Source: Linum tenue (Eukaryota > Streptophyta > Magnoliopsida > Malpighiales > Linaceae). From it: a stretch of 64,000 nt of DNA. The position numbers and the translations under genes are program-made. The notes under the pieces were generated by a model that saw nothing but the letters and a program-made list of their open reading frames with translations, did not search any database and was not told the origin of the DNA. The stretch lies in contig CAMGYJ010000005.1 in NCBI GenBank assembly GCA_946122785.1, positions 60,710,200 through 60,774,199 on the forward strand, read 5' to 3'. Numbering within the stretch: position 1 is the stretch's first letter; each line of letters starts with the position of its first letter. Shown in pieces: positions 11,090-21,479 of this stretch.

Positions 11090-11885
11090 GAAATCTTACT
11101 GACGACTAAAAAAAATGCGTAAAAAAAATTAATAATTCCGACTAAAAAACAAGTTTCGTCTGTAATAATGAAATTATTACTGACAGATGTGGTTTTTTTT
11201 CAAAAATAGTATCTTTTTCGTCAGTAAAATGTTTTTTGCCCCACTTTCCATTTTTCACGCGGATTATTTTTGACGACTTCATATTACGCGTTAGAAATAA
11301 TCATTATTACTAACCAACAAAAATATGTCGTCAGAAAATATAATTATTATTGACGTCAAAATACCGATCGTCGAAATTAAATTTTTAATTTTGACTGAAT
11401 GAATTTTTTGTCATAAGTAATTCGTCAGAAAATGTTTTTTTTTACAACACCAAAAGTTCATCAATACTAATTGGTCAGAAAAACCCCAATTGCTACGCCA
11501 TAAACACTTCGTCGGTACTATTTGGTCAGGAAAAATTCTCTTTGACAACAGTAAACATTTCATCAATAATATTTGGTCAGGAAAACAACTTTTCTGATAA
11601 TCTAAAAATTACGTCAATAATTTTGGTCAGTAAAACACATTTTCTAATATCATAAAAGTTCATCAATACTAATTGGTCAGGAAAAAATTCTTTTTGACAA
11701 TATTACAATTTCGTCAATACTATTTGGTCAGGAAAACCACTTTCCTGATATCGTAAAACACATTTTTGACTTAATAAGCATTTCGTCAGTACTATTTGGT
11801 CAGGAAAAATTTCGTGACCACAGTTTGGTCAGGAAAAAATAACATTTTTTACGCCATAAAATGTCGTCAGCAGTAAATGGTAAGC
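11090..11885 (+). repeat. CACTA subterminal repeat array, left
   Basis: About eight copies of TTGGTCAGGAAAA (some with AGAAAAA or AGTAAAA variants), spaced roughly 50 bp apart. Most are preceded by CGTCAATACTA or TCATCAATACTA. The outermost part has GACGA/TCGTC words. In CACTA elements such arrays bind the element's own DNA-binding protein; that role is inferred here from position and structure. Copy B: 46565-47350. Confidence 0.85.
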
Positions 11886-12059
11886 ACAAATACATTTTGT
11901 ACGCCATACACAAGAGTGACATGTTTTAGAAATGAATATTGAATCAATATATAAAAAAAACACATAGTAAGCACTGTTCTATGAAAAAATATAATGGAAA
12001 TTATATAATATATATTTCGATCTACAAAGACCAAATTAGTCATACTTAATCTTCGAACC

Positions 12060-12330
12060 CTGCTCTAGTCCAGTTTAAGAGATCATCTCCTCTGTTTGGA
12101 GTACCCTAGGATCATCAATTAAAATATTGTCTTCTTGATAGGCTTCGTCTAATGCTCCTTCTGCTTCTCCTTCTCCTTCCATATTAGATGGCCTCGCGAA
12201 CAAATTTCTTGGTCGCGTTTCAACCATAATTTCCCAATTTGGATCTCTTAAAGATTGCACATAATAAACTTGGTTAACTCGCGAGAACGATTGTGAAATC
12301 CGAATCCATTGATACAATATCCTGGGTAGT
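12060..12330 (-). pseudogene. CACTA-associated protein remnant, DUF4216-like C-terminus, copy A
   Basis: Minus-strand frame containing NQVYYVQSLRDPNWEIMVET followed by RPRNLF and an acidic tail. The phrase QV.YV.D..D.NW.VV...PR.L is characteristic of DUF4216, which sits at the C-terminus of proteins encoded by plant CACTA transposons. The frame opens with a non-ATG codon and is the last exon only. Copy B (47522-47794) keeps ten more residues of the C-terminus because a small indel near 12098 disrupts this copy. Confidence 0.72.
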
Positions 12331-12494
12331 GCAAGACTCGTTTGTCTGGCTCTCGGGCTAAGGATAACAAAGAAGGATTCAAACTTGGCACTTTATCATT
12401 TTGCATTCGTGTAATCTGCAAATAATTGCAAAGATAAACTTAAAATTAGCTTGCGATAATTTTTAAATATGAAAATTCTTTATTATATATGACA

Positions 12495-13084
12495 TGTATG
12501 TACCTCTAATAAGAACCACTTAGCAAATTCTTGCTTATGCACTGCTTCAACCATACGAACACCTCGATTGCTTAGTTGTTCCTTGTGAGTTCTGTAATTA
12601 ATATAATTAAAATAAATTATATTCTAGCATACAATAATATGTGCCTTGTTACGAACGTAACCTTTTAACTTCTTCAAATACCTAAGTTGTTTAAAAATTA
12701 TCAAATTAACTACACAAAGTTTCCAAAATGTCAGTATATATAATAATTTTAGTGTAGTTATATATATAGCATACCTTTCAATAGGATACATCCATCGATA
12801 CTGAACTGGACCAGCAACTTTGGCCTCTCAAGGCAGATGGATGGAAGGTGGATCATTATATAGAATAAGGCAGGAGGAAAAATACGTTCCAACTTACATA
12901 GATTATGGCAATTTGAGACTCCAAGTAATTCAAATCTTCCACGTTTACCTCTTTGGAACATATGTCCTTGAAATAAGTCACGGGCTGCTAACGATTCTCC
13001 CCTCTCACTAAGACACCACGGTTCTGACTCTTTTCTTGGACTCGTGTTCTCTAGTGTGAAATAGAGAATCAGTCTATTGCTCAA
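12495..13084 (-). pseudogene. CACTA-associated protein remnant, DUF4218-like, copy A
   Basis: Minus-strand pieces in different frames: the phrase RIFPPALFYIMIHLPSICLE followed by LLVQFSIDGC matches the DUF4218 block (usually FPPSFFDIMVHLP...GPVQYRWMYPFER). Further on, around 12500-12595, the frame reads QLSNRGVRMVEAVHKQEFAK, another part of the same protein. Frameshifts and intervening AT-rich intron-like DNA separate them. The nested retrotransposon lies immediately beyond 13134 and separates this from a related fragment at 20149-20290. Confidence 0.7.
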
Positions 13085-13129
13085 GCTAAATGTAATAGAG
13101 AAGGATTCAAACTCGGAGTTATTCCTTGT

Positions 13130-13134
13130 GTATT
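13130..13134. other. Target-site duplication GTATT (left)
   Basis: GTATT lies directly before the left LTR and again at 20084-20088 directly after the right LTR. It is a perfect 5-bp duplication, as expected for Ty3/gypsy integration. Confidence 0.9.
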
Positions 13135-14491
13135 TGACTCACTCCTACTGTCACTCTAGAAAATGGCCAAGTGTAACCACTTCCTAAAGCATAGTATAGC
13201 GAGTTTGGGTTTTAATGTCAACCCGGGTCCTAGATGTGATGACTACTCGATGAATTCTTATTATCTAGCAGTGAAACTTTAGTGCAGGTCCAAATTAACA
13301 AACAAACAAAGCAAGTTAAACGGTTGTTTTCAAGTCGAGAGAGGTCACCCGGATATGGTTCCCCCTAGACTGCAGTTAAGCCGGATTGCAATTTACCAAG
13401 TTCAGTTTCTATGATAGTTATACTGCAGAAGGTTCTTAAACAGTCTGAAGTCTCGACTAAAGGTCTCCAGACCCTCTCAATCTGAGTCCCCAGCGGGCAA
13501 CATACCTCCACCGGAGTAAACAGATTGAGGCCCTAACGAACCAAACCTCCACTACCGAAGTAAATTCGGTACAGAATAGTGAATTGGCTCCTCAACTAAA
13601 GTCGCCAATTCACTACCTTCAATTAAGGGTGCTCTATTAACCTAGGCAAATATTCTCTTTGTAGGCTCAAGCAGAAATAACAGGATTTTAATCAGGATTC
13701 AAGTCATTCAATCATTCAAGCCTCAATTGAACATAATCAAATCATAAAATCTGTACTTGGGTTCATACAATCAGACCTAACATACAAATTTAGGGTTCTC
13801 CATATCCAGATGAATGGGAAAACTACTCCATAGAGAGAGATGGGAAATCTAGCTCAGATGCGGAAACCATACTATGAAGGATGAAAACTGGTGCTCAATC
13901 GGATCTTCTCCAAGCTCAAGCCGGGCTCCAATGGTGATGAAGATCAAGCTATGGCACTTGGGAACTCTGGTTCGTCACTTTCTCTCTCTAGGAATCTCTC
14001 TATCTCTCAAAAACTCGGACCCCTTGATTTTTAGCCTTCTTTTCCCTTAAAAAGCTGCTTGTCGCGATCCCTGGTCGAAATACCCGGTCGGGTATTTTGG
14101 GTGTCGACCGGGTATGTTCAAAACGCGCGTTTAATGTCAGGGGAAAATCCCCGGTCTGGCCTAAGAATCCCCGACCGGGGATTTATGCTTCCTGCCCGGG
14201 CCCCCTTCTGCTTCTCAACGACGCCCAAAGCAACAAATACCTGGTCTGCTCCAAATAATACCTGGTCGGGTATTTGAGCCCATGACCGGGTATTTTCCTC
14301 CTACAGCACACTTTGACCCAAACTTCGCTCCTTTCGACCCAAAACTCGTTTCTTCGCCTCGATGCCAACGCTAAGTCCTGAAATATGACATAAACGCACA
14401 ATCTAGCGTGAAATCGGCTTAAAACACGAGAATCAACATCTCAAACGGCTCAAGAATAGGGGTAAAAACATGTGTAATTAATGGTCTATCA
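13135..14491 (-). repeat. 3' LTR of the Athila-type element
   Basis: 1357-bp LTR with TG...CA ends. An inner part (about 14075-14300) carries a cluster of related dyads built on ACCCGGTCGGGTATT and CCCCGACCGGGGA. Its right partner is at 18743-20083. Copy B holds the same LTR from 48615 but breaks off after the equivalent of 14218. Confidence 0.92.
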
Positions 14492-14508
14492 AACTCCCCC
14501 ACACTTAA
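14492..14508 (-). other. Polypurine tract next to the 3' LTR
   Basis: On the minus strand this reads TTAAGTGTGGGGGAGTT, ending one base before the LTR. A G-rich tract of this form is typical of Athila elements and primes plus-strand DNA synthesis. A second, nearly identical tract lies inside the element at 15413-15427. Confidence 0.82.
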
Positions 14509-15412
14509 CCGTTTGCTTCTCCCCAAGCAAACCTAACTCAAACCAATGCAGCTCTCCATACCTCTATAGCAACATGCATCCTCGATCATTGATAGAGGAT
14601 TTTCTAGATCATTTAGCAGCTTACGAGGTCAACCGACGCACAAGTCATCTCATAGCTTCTTCGGCGAGAACGCTAGTCTCGAGTCGGCATCATGGCAAAT
14701 AGTGATTAAAGGACAAATGAATCGTGAACGAATGGACTCTCAAAAACAAAAGATCATGGACTCACATTTTTAAGGTGCTCTATTTTCTTCTTGAAGATGG
14801 TTGGAACCCCTTTTCTTTCTTTTTTACTTGTTTTTCTGTTTTTTTCTTTTCTTTTCAAGGGTTCCAACCTGTTTTCAGAAAATGGGGGCTCCCACCTAGC
14901 AGAGGTTTTGCGGAAGCCCGGCTCTTACTGGCCATGCCAGGAGTCGATGTCTCGAGCCTCGTGCGGGGGAAAGATATGTAAGGGGGCTGGAGGTAGTAGG
15001 TGGAAATTGGGAACGGATTCCCGTCTCCCCTTACACACTTTCGCCCTATTCGCACGTGATACATTATTTTAAAGCACATTTTCGAGCACCTTTTATTTCA
15101 AAACATGATACAGGAGTCCATGACAGGTAGAGAGTCCACAACACCACACAATTCAAGGGTCCTAAGATCACTAATTCACACAATCAACCAACACAATATG
15201 AAGAAGAAAAGAGACTTCTTAAATGCATCAACATCCTTCATAGTGCTACACTACCTCCCTAGGTTGCACATTACTATAGAGACTGTCAATTCAAAGCATA
15301 CTGAGCAGGAAATTGCAAGGAACACGTACTTGGAGCCCTCAAATTTAAAAATTTGGACAGTGGACTAGGCTCCAAGCACACAAACATATCTAATGCAGTC
15401 AAAAGATAAACA
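14509..15412. other. Non-coding 3' region of the Athila-type element
   Basis: Stretch between two polypurine tracts with no gene. It holds an 11-bp perfect inverted repeat (GGTTGGAACCC at 14799-14809, GGGTTCCAACC at 14859-14869) around a pure T/C tract. A wider inverted pair, AAGGTGCTC near 14772 and GAGCACCTT near 15083, encloses it. Plus-strand frames here are chance frames. Confidence 0.6.
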
Positions 15413-15427
15413 TCCCCCCACACTTAA
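15413..15427 (-). other. Internal second polypurine tract
   Basis: Minus strand TTAAGTGTGGGGGGA, a near copy of the terminal tract at 14492-14508. Paired tracts flanking a non-coding region are seen in Athila/Tat-type elements. I infer a secondary priming role. Confidence 0.6.
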
Positions 15428-15774
15428 GATCGACATTGCCCTCAATGGAGAAGAGGGAAAGATAAGGGGAACGATGTTACCGATGTGTACGGACTACATG
15501 AGACTGGAAGGGGACCAGTCTGGGCGAAGCGGACTGAAGAGAGGACCAATCAGGTACACAGGCACAGCTAAAGGGAACAGAAGAACTCCAACCCAATACG
15601 TTAGGTCCAATGGTCAGCCCAATATTACAACATCCAAAAAGAAAGAAAACCAACCAAAGCCAAAGCTATTGGCAATCCGACCGAAAACAAAAGAAATAAA
15701 TGAAAACCGTGGTGGGGTCGCCTGCCCACAAGCGCTTCTTTACCGCCTTGTAGCTGGACGCCCATGGTGGATAC

Positions 15775-16876
15775 TCAGAGGGGTGCAGGAACAGGTGCCT
15801 CCAAGAGCGGATCCACATCGCTCTTGAGGTACAGCTTCAGATGGTGGCCATGCACCCGACGGTTGCAACCACCAGCATTGGTCAGCTCGACCTGGCCATC
15901 CGGCAGGATGCAAGCGAGTGAGTACTCGGATGTCCAGGTTGGGGGGAACCAGCTCATAGTGGGCTCCACCTTTCTTCCGAGCAGGCTTAGCCACCTGCGG
16001 CTTCGGCCGCCACTCCTCCTTGATCTTTTTGTTCGGAGGCGAGGCTGGATGGAGTGCGGCGAAGGAGTGAGAGGAGGGTCCTGCACAATGAGAGATGCAA
16101 AAGGATACACGACATGATTGTGTACCTGGTCAGTAATAGCATGAACAGGTGTGACAACAATCATAGCACAGTGATCGAATTCAGTCACAGAAAAAGTAGC
16201 ATGTTCATTCCCAGCATGCAGGATTAGTTTACCATCATACACATCAATAAGTGCCTTGGCGGTGGCAAGAAATGGTCTACCCAGAATCAAAGACACATCC
16301 ACATCCTCATTTATGTCCAGAATAACAAAGTCAACAAGATATGTGAATGCACCCACATTAACAAGCAGATCCTCTATGATACCCCTAGGATGCACAATGG
16401 AACGATCAGCTAGCTGAATGCTCATCCTAGTAGGGCTACGTTCACCTAGGTCTAGCTGTTTAAACAACTTATAAGGCATGACATTTATGCTAGCGCCTAG
16501 GTCCGCCAAGGACTTGACTACATGCATGCTGCCAATAGTAAGAGGGATAGTAAAACTCCCTGGGTCCTTGCGCTTTTTCGGGCAGCTTGTTTTGCAGGAT
16601 AGCAGAGCACTTCTCGCTCAGCAGCACTGTCGAAAGATCCCCAAGTTTCTTCTTGTTTGTGAGGATGTCTTTCATGAACTTAGCGTACTTGGGCATCTTC
16701 GACAGTGCCTCCACGAATGGCATACTGATGTTGAGCTGCTTCAACATTGCCATAAACTTGGCAAACTCAGTCTCCAGCTTGTCTTTGTGTAGGCGAGTGG
16801 GGAAGGGAAGCTGGGGCACATGCTCCTTAACCACTGGATGTGGCTTGGGAGCAGGGGCTTCCTTCTCCACCCTCAC
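15775..16876 (-). pseudogene. Athila gag-end/protease joined to an integrase-tail-like segment
   Basis: Two overlapping minus-strand frames. The upstream one (16490-16876) has the FAKFMAMLKQLNISMPFVEA and KFMKDILTNKKKL blocks that precede the protease in Athila polyproteins. The downstream one (250 codons) has the retropepsin site LADLGASINVMP (bases 16489-16503), the ADRSIVHPRGIIEDLLV block and ILGRPFLATAKALIDV. After about residue 135 the similarity to protease ends, and the last third reads VELTNAGGCNRRVHGHHLK then LYL, which resembles the C-terminal tail of gypsy integrase (G.VEL.N..G..FKVNGHRLK.Y). RT, RNase H and the integrase core are missing between them, which implies one large in-element deletion. 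Confidence 0.8.
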
Positions 16877-17263
16877 TTCTGCATCGTCGGCTGGAAGTGC
16901 TGAAGCAGGTAGTGGTTCCTCCTGCCTGGCCGGGACAGGATCAGCGGATATGGTCTTGCTGCTCCTGGTAAAAATGGCATCCAGCTACTGGTGCGGCTCC
17001 CGTGGATTGGGGATGGTGGTGGCAGGTAGAGTCCCCGGGGTCCGGGTATTAATATGGCAGGCTATGGCACCAACCTAGTTCTGTAAATCTTGCAAAATGG
17101 CCCCCTGGTTCCTCAGGCCTGCCTCCAGTGAGGTTATGCTCTGGTCCACCCTCGTGAAATTCGCCTGGCTGGTAGTCATGAATGCCGCTAGAATGTTTTT
17201 CAGCTCCGTCATCTGATTATCCGGAGCCAGAGCTGCTGCTGGCTCGGCATACTGACGATGAGG

Positions 17264-18482
17264 CTACTGCTGAGGAAGTGGCCCCTGTCTAGCCTGGAAA
17301 GGCTGCCTCTGCTGAAAACCACCTGCTGGTGCTGGGAAACCAGGTGGTTTAGTGGTGTTACTACCCCAAGTGAAGTTGGGATGCTGGCGCCACCCCTCGT
17401 TGTATGTATTGCTGTATGGGTCGAGGCGCCTAGCATTGGCGATGAAGTCCAACTGCTCTTGGGGAGTAGAGGACTCCCGCATAGCCAGGCAGTCTTTCAC
17501 CAGATGATTTGAGCTCTCACACCACTGACATTGAGCTACTGGAGGTGTAGCCAAACCTCTGCCCGGAATAAGACTGTTGGGCTGCTTCAATGTCTGCACT
17601 AACTCAGCTACCTGCTGCTCGAGCCCGGACCTGGCCTCCATGGCGTGCACACCACGGTCCCGAGGATTTCTGCCTCTGCTGCTCTGCCCCAGGAATGATC
17701 TCTGGCAGCCAAAGGTACTGATCATCTGGTTCAGTTCGGGTGGAGTCTTAGTGAGAATATCCCCTCCTGGGCATAGAGACTCAATCACCCTCTAGCTGTC
17801 CGGAGAGAGAGCACTATAGAAGTTCCCCACTGTGAATGCATCACTGAAGCCATGATGGGGACACTGCCAGAAATATCCAATGTACCGCTCCCATGCATCA
17901 CGAAGTGACTCGTCTTGCTCTTTGCGGAAGTGAGTGATCTCCCGCTGAATCTCTGTGGTCTTCGATGCTGGATAGTCCCTGTGCACAAACTTGTCGGCCA
18001 GATCGTCCCAAGAAGTGATGGACAATCGGGGGTGGGTCTCTAACCATCTCTTAGCATTCCCCGCCAGAGAATGGGGGAAGAGGTGAAGGCGGATTGCGTC
18101 ATCAGGGACACCGTTTAGCTTGAACCTGTTCGTCAGCTGTAGAAAACGGGAAAGATGCACCCTTGCCTCCTCATCCTTCAAGCCATGGAACTGGATAGAG
18201 GATGTAATGAGTTGAATCCAGCATGGCTTGATCTCGAAGTTGTTCGCTGGAATGGGCGGGAATGGGCGGATAGAGGATGTCCGGGCGGATGTCAGCAATC
18301 CGTGGAGTGTAGTAGTACTCCAAGGTGGGACCCGGCGGTGGTGGATGATGATGAACCCCATCTGCCTGGGATATGGGGTTGTTCCCCAAGATCTGATTCA
18401 CCGGGGGAACCTGGTGAGGATTCCCCTGGTGTGGATTGTGATCTCCTTCCATCACGTACTCGTCCTCGGACTCGCTGTTCAA
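17264..18482 (-). pseudogene. Athila gag, broken by a 10-bp duplication and an in-frame stop
   Basis: The N-terminal part (18171-18482) begins with an acidic, proline-rich leader. The capsid part (17792-18361) has RVHLSRFLQLTNRFK, AKRWLETHPRLSITSWDDLA and ITHFRKEQDESLRDAWERY, the retrotransposon gag signature. After an in-frame TAG at 17792-17794 the same frame continues to a perfect CX2CX4HX4C zinc knuckle (CQWCESSNHLVKDC, about 17489-17530). The frame changes near 18250-18269, where GAATGGGCGG is duplicated in tandem. Gag would form the particle that packages the RNA, but this copy cannot give a full-length product. Confidence 0.87.
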
Positions 18483-18718
18483 ATGGCTGTCTATTCGCTC
18501 CTCCGTAGCCAGTCTAGCTCGCTGTTATCTCCTAAGTTGGCGACATGTGCGTTCAAGCTCCGGATCCAACAATAGTAAACCTCCTGACTGGCTACGGGTC
18601 ATGCACTACCTGCACATAGTCAAGCAGCAAACCTGTGAAGGCACAAATGGGACAAAGCAAACAATGAGAAAAGAAAAGCTAAATTAACAGAATTCACGTT
18701 TCTTCAACAACCTAGCCG

Positions 18719-18736
18719 TCCCCGGCAACGGCGCCA
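18719..18736 (-). other. Primer binding site complementary to tRNA-Asp
   Basis: Minus strand TGGCGCCGTTGCCGGGGA, six bases from the 5' LTR. It is the exact complement of the 3' end of plant tRNA-Asp(GUC) including CCA. This PBS is a hallmark of the Athila lineage. Confidence 0.92.
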
Positions 18737-18742
18737 AAAACT

Positions 18743-20083
18743 TGACTCACTCCTACTGTCACTCTAGAAAATGGCCAAGTGTAACCACTTCCTAAAGCGT
18801 AGTATAGCAGGTTTGGGTTTTAATGTCAACCCGGGTCCTAGTTGTGATGACTACTCGGTGAATTCTTATTATCTAGCAGTGAAACTTTAGTGCAGGTCCA
18901 AATTAACAAACAAACAAAGCAAGTTAAACGATTGTTTTCAAGTCAAGAGAGGTCACCCGGATATGGTTCCCCCTAGACTGCAGTTAAGCCGTATTGTAAT
19001 TTACCAAGTTCAGTTTCTATGATAGTTATACTGCGGAAGGTTCTTAAACAGTTTGAAGTCTTGACTAAAGGTCTCCAGACCCTCTCAATCTGAGTCCCCA
19101 GCGGGCGACTAACCTCCACCGGAGTAAACAGATTGAGGCCCTAACGAACCAAACCTCCACTACCGAAGTAAATTTGGTACAGAATAGTGAATTGGCTCCT
19201 CGACTAAAGTCGCCAATTCGCTACCTTCAATTAAGGGTGCTCTATCAACCTAGGTAGATATTCTCTTTCTAGGCTAAAGCAGAAATAACAGGAATTTGAT
19301 CAGGATTCAAGTCATTCAAGCCTCAATTGAACATAATCAAATCATAAAATCTGTACTTGGGTTCATACAATCAGACCTAACATACAAATCTAGGGTTCTC
19401 CATACCCAGATGAATGGGAAAACTACTCCATAGAGAGAGATGGGAAATCTAGCTCAGATGCGGAAACCATACTGTGAAGGATGAGAATATACTTCTGGTG
19501 CTCAATCGGATCTTCTCCAAACTCAAGCCGGGCTCCAATGGTGATGAAGATCAAGCAAGGGCACTTGGGAACTCTGGTTCGTCACTTTCTCTCTCTTGGA
19601 ATCGCTCTATCTCTCTAAAACTCGGACCCCTTGATTTTTAGTCTTCTTTTCCCTTAAAAAGCTGCCTGTCGCGATCCCCGGTCGGGTATTTTGGGTGTCG
19701 ACCGGGTATGTTCAAAACGCGCATTTAATGTCAGGGAAAATCCCTGGTGTGGCCTAAGAATCCCCGACCGGGGATTTATGCTTCCTACCCGGGCCCCCTT
19801 CTGCTTCTCAGCGACGCCCAAAGCAACAAATACCCGGTCTACTCCAAATAATACCCGGTCGGGTATTTGAGCCCATGACCGGGTATTTTCCTCCTGCAAC
19901 ACACTTCGACCCAACTTCGCTCCTTTCGACCCGAAACTCGTTTCTTAGCCTCGATGCCAACGCTAAGTCCTGAAATATGACATAAATGAACAACCTAGCA
20001 TGAAATCGGCTTAAAACACGAGAATCAACATCTCAAACGATTCAAGAATAGGGGTAAAAACATGTGTAATTAATGGTCTATCA
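18743..20083 (-). repeat. 5' LTR of the Athila-type element
   Basis: 1341-bp LTR matching 13135-14491 with scattered substitutions and small indels. It lies next to the PBS, so it is the 5' LTR in minus orientation. It carries the same dyad cluster (about 19675-19890), with more of the motifs in perfect CCCGGTCGGGTATT form than in the other LTR. Confidence 0.92.
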
Positions 20084-20088
20084 GTATT

Positions 20089-20340
20089 CTTGTAATCTTG
20101 ATTGTAAAGAGAAGAATAAATTAGAAAGCTATTTTACAAATTTATATATCAAACTTGTTGGTAGTTAATTAATACGGTAATTAAGTACCTTTGATAAGAA
20201 CTAATTAGGAAATTCTTCCTTATGCACTTGTTCGAACACCATGGGTGCTTAGTGTTCCTTGTGAATCCTATAGTATACATATTAAAACATATATTATTAA
20301 AATAATAAAACCCCTTCTCTTTGGCAAAACAAAATAAAGT
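20089..20340 (-). pseudogene. Second CACTA protein fragment beyond the Athila insertion
   Basis: Minus strand of about 20190-20275 has the same exon text as 12495-12600 (a HKE... VFEQVHKEEFP phrase), with stops. It is a partial, diverged duplicate of the exon left of the retrotransposon. Flanking DNA is AT-rich. It belongs to the CACTA element. Confidence 0.5.
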
Positions 20341-21090
20341 AAAAAAATTAAAATAGGTGGATTGTGAAAGGAAGATCAAACGTCAAGTATACTTCTCTCA
20401 CTGTGGCTAGTTTTGTGTCCCAAACTAAATTGACTCCCTCTATGCGCATTACATACAGGTCACCCATAATTGTAATTCTAGAATCTCCCAACGAATCTCA
20501 ACAGTCCAAGGGTGTATTGGACAAAGTTAAGGATCGAGTATATAAGCCCTTGAAATCAACAAAATGAAACCCTAATCTATCTAAAACCTAGCCGCCTCCA
20601 TCCACCCATTCTTCCTTCTATTCTTTCTAGAAATCGGACCAAGGGAATAAAGTAATCCCTTTTCCTTCGTCTCTTTTCCATCTCGATCTGCTTCACCACG
20701 CTCTTCATTTCCTCTCGTCGTTCACGTTCTGTGAAGGCCAATGAAAAGGGAAACACCTATTCGAGCCTCCCTTCAACCCTCGACCTCGATTTTCCAGTCC
20801 TGAGTCAGAAGCTTCAATCGCGACGATGGAGAAGGCGACATCCGGGCAACGTAAAAATTTCATCGAGGGATTTGCTTTCGATTTGGTTTGTGATTTTATT
20901 TCGATTTGGATTTGTAGGCTGGTCGGTTTTGATTTCATCGAGGGAGAAGAAAAGGGGAAGGCCAGTGATTCTAGACCTTACCGGCAGCCAAATGCATCAA
21001 CGATTAGAGCTCACTTGGCAACGATGCCGCCGCCGACGGCAGAAAAATAGCTCTGTCGAGGACCCTCTGATAAGTTTGGTTTGAGATTTG
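20341..21090 (+). promoter_or_regulatory. Host-like promoter and first exon carried inside the CACTA element
   Basis: A TATATAAG box at about 20538-20545 is followed by a telo-box AAACCCTAA (20567-20575) and a second CCTAG-rich leader. An ATG at 20826 begins MEKATSGQRKNFIEGF, and a GT...TTTGTAG intron-like stretch follows (about 20886-20921). TATA plus telo-box leaders are common in translation-related plant genes. The coding part is short and has no recognised domain. I interpret it as a captured 5' gene end or as the CACTA element's own leader; the sequence does not decide between them. Confidence 0.42.
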
Positions 21091-21479
21091 CATGTATTTA
21101 GTCTTTTTACTTTATATGGTTTTGAATTATTTTTTTTTGTTGGTTTCGGACGAAGAGGAGGACCTTTCATTGAATTTGCTTCGGCATCGATAGGGAGCCG
21201 ATTTCAGTAGATTTGGGGTTTTTTTTGTCAATAGATCTACCCTTGCTGGAGTCGGGTTGCGTGGAACTGATAGGAGTATTATTGTCTTTTGTTTATAGAT
21301 ATATGTTTGTGAATGTATTGGTAGTTTTGTTAATGCAAATATGAAGATTAATAATAATTTGTACTCTTGTACTGATAGGAATATTGTTCTTGTACTCTAA
21401 TATTCTTGTTGTGCATTTCGCGATTTAAATGAAAATAAAACCCTCTAATTCTAATATTAAATGAAAAAGATTATTTTTA

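Larger units (their letters stand above)
13135..20083 (-). mobile_element. Athila-type Ty3/gypsy element, internally deleted, complete LTRs
   Basis: Two LTRs (13135-14491 and 18743-20083) start TGACTCACTCC and end GGTCTATCA, and are flanked by the identical 5-bp duplication GTATT (13130-13134 and 20084-20088). The coding direction is minus. PBS, PPT, gag and protease are present. Reverse transcriptase, RNase H and the integrase core are absent, and the protease frame runs into what looks like the integrase tail. The element is therefore non-autonomous, resembling gag-only derivatives. It sits inside the CACTA element. The two LTRs differ by a few percent by eye, so insertion is not very recent. 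Confidence 0.93.

Noticed and set aside
11090..11885. CRISPR-like array of 13-mers at about 50-bp spacing
   Set aside because: The DNA is plant, the units vary, and the array lies at a CACTA end, where subterminal repeats are expected.
14724..15072. Overlapping plus-strand frames as membrane proteins
   Set aside because: Phe/Leu-rich text comes from the T/C tract in the Athila 3' region on the opposite strand to its genes.
15393..15827. 144-codon plus-strand frame
   Set aside because: It crosses the inner polypurine tract and the pol tail on the opposite strand; no signature.
18155..18575. Plus-strand frames opposite Athila gag
   Set aside because: They are shadows of the minus-strand gag.
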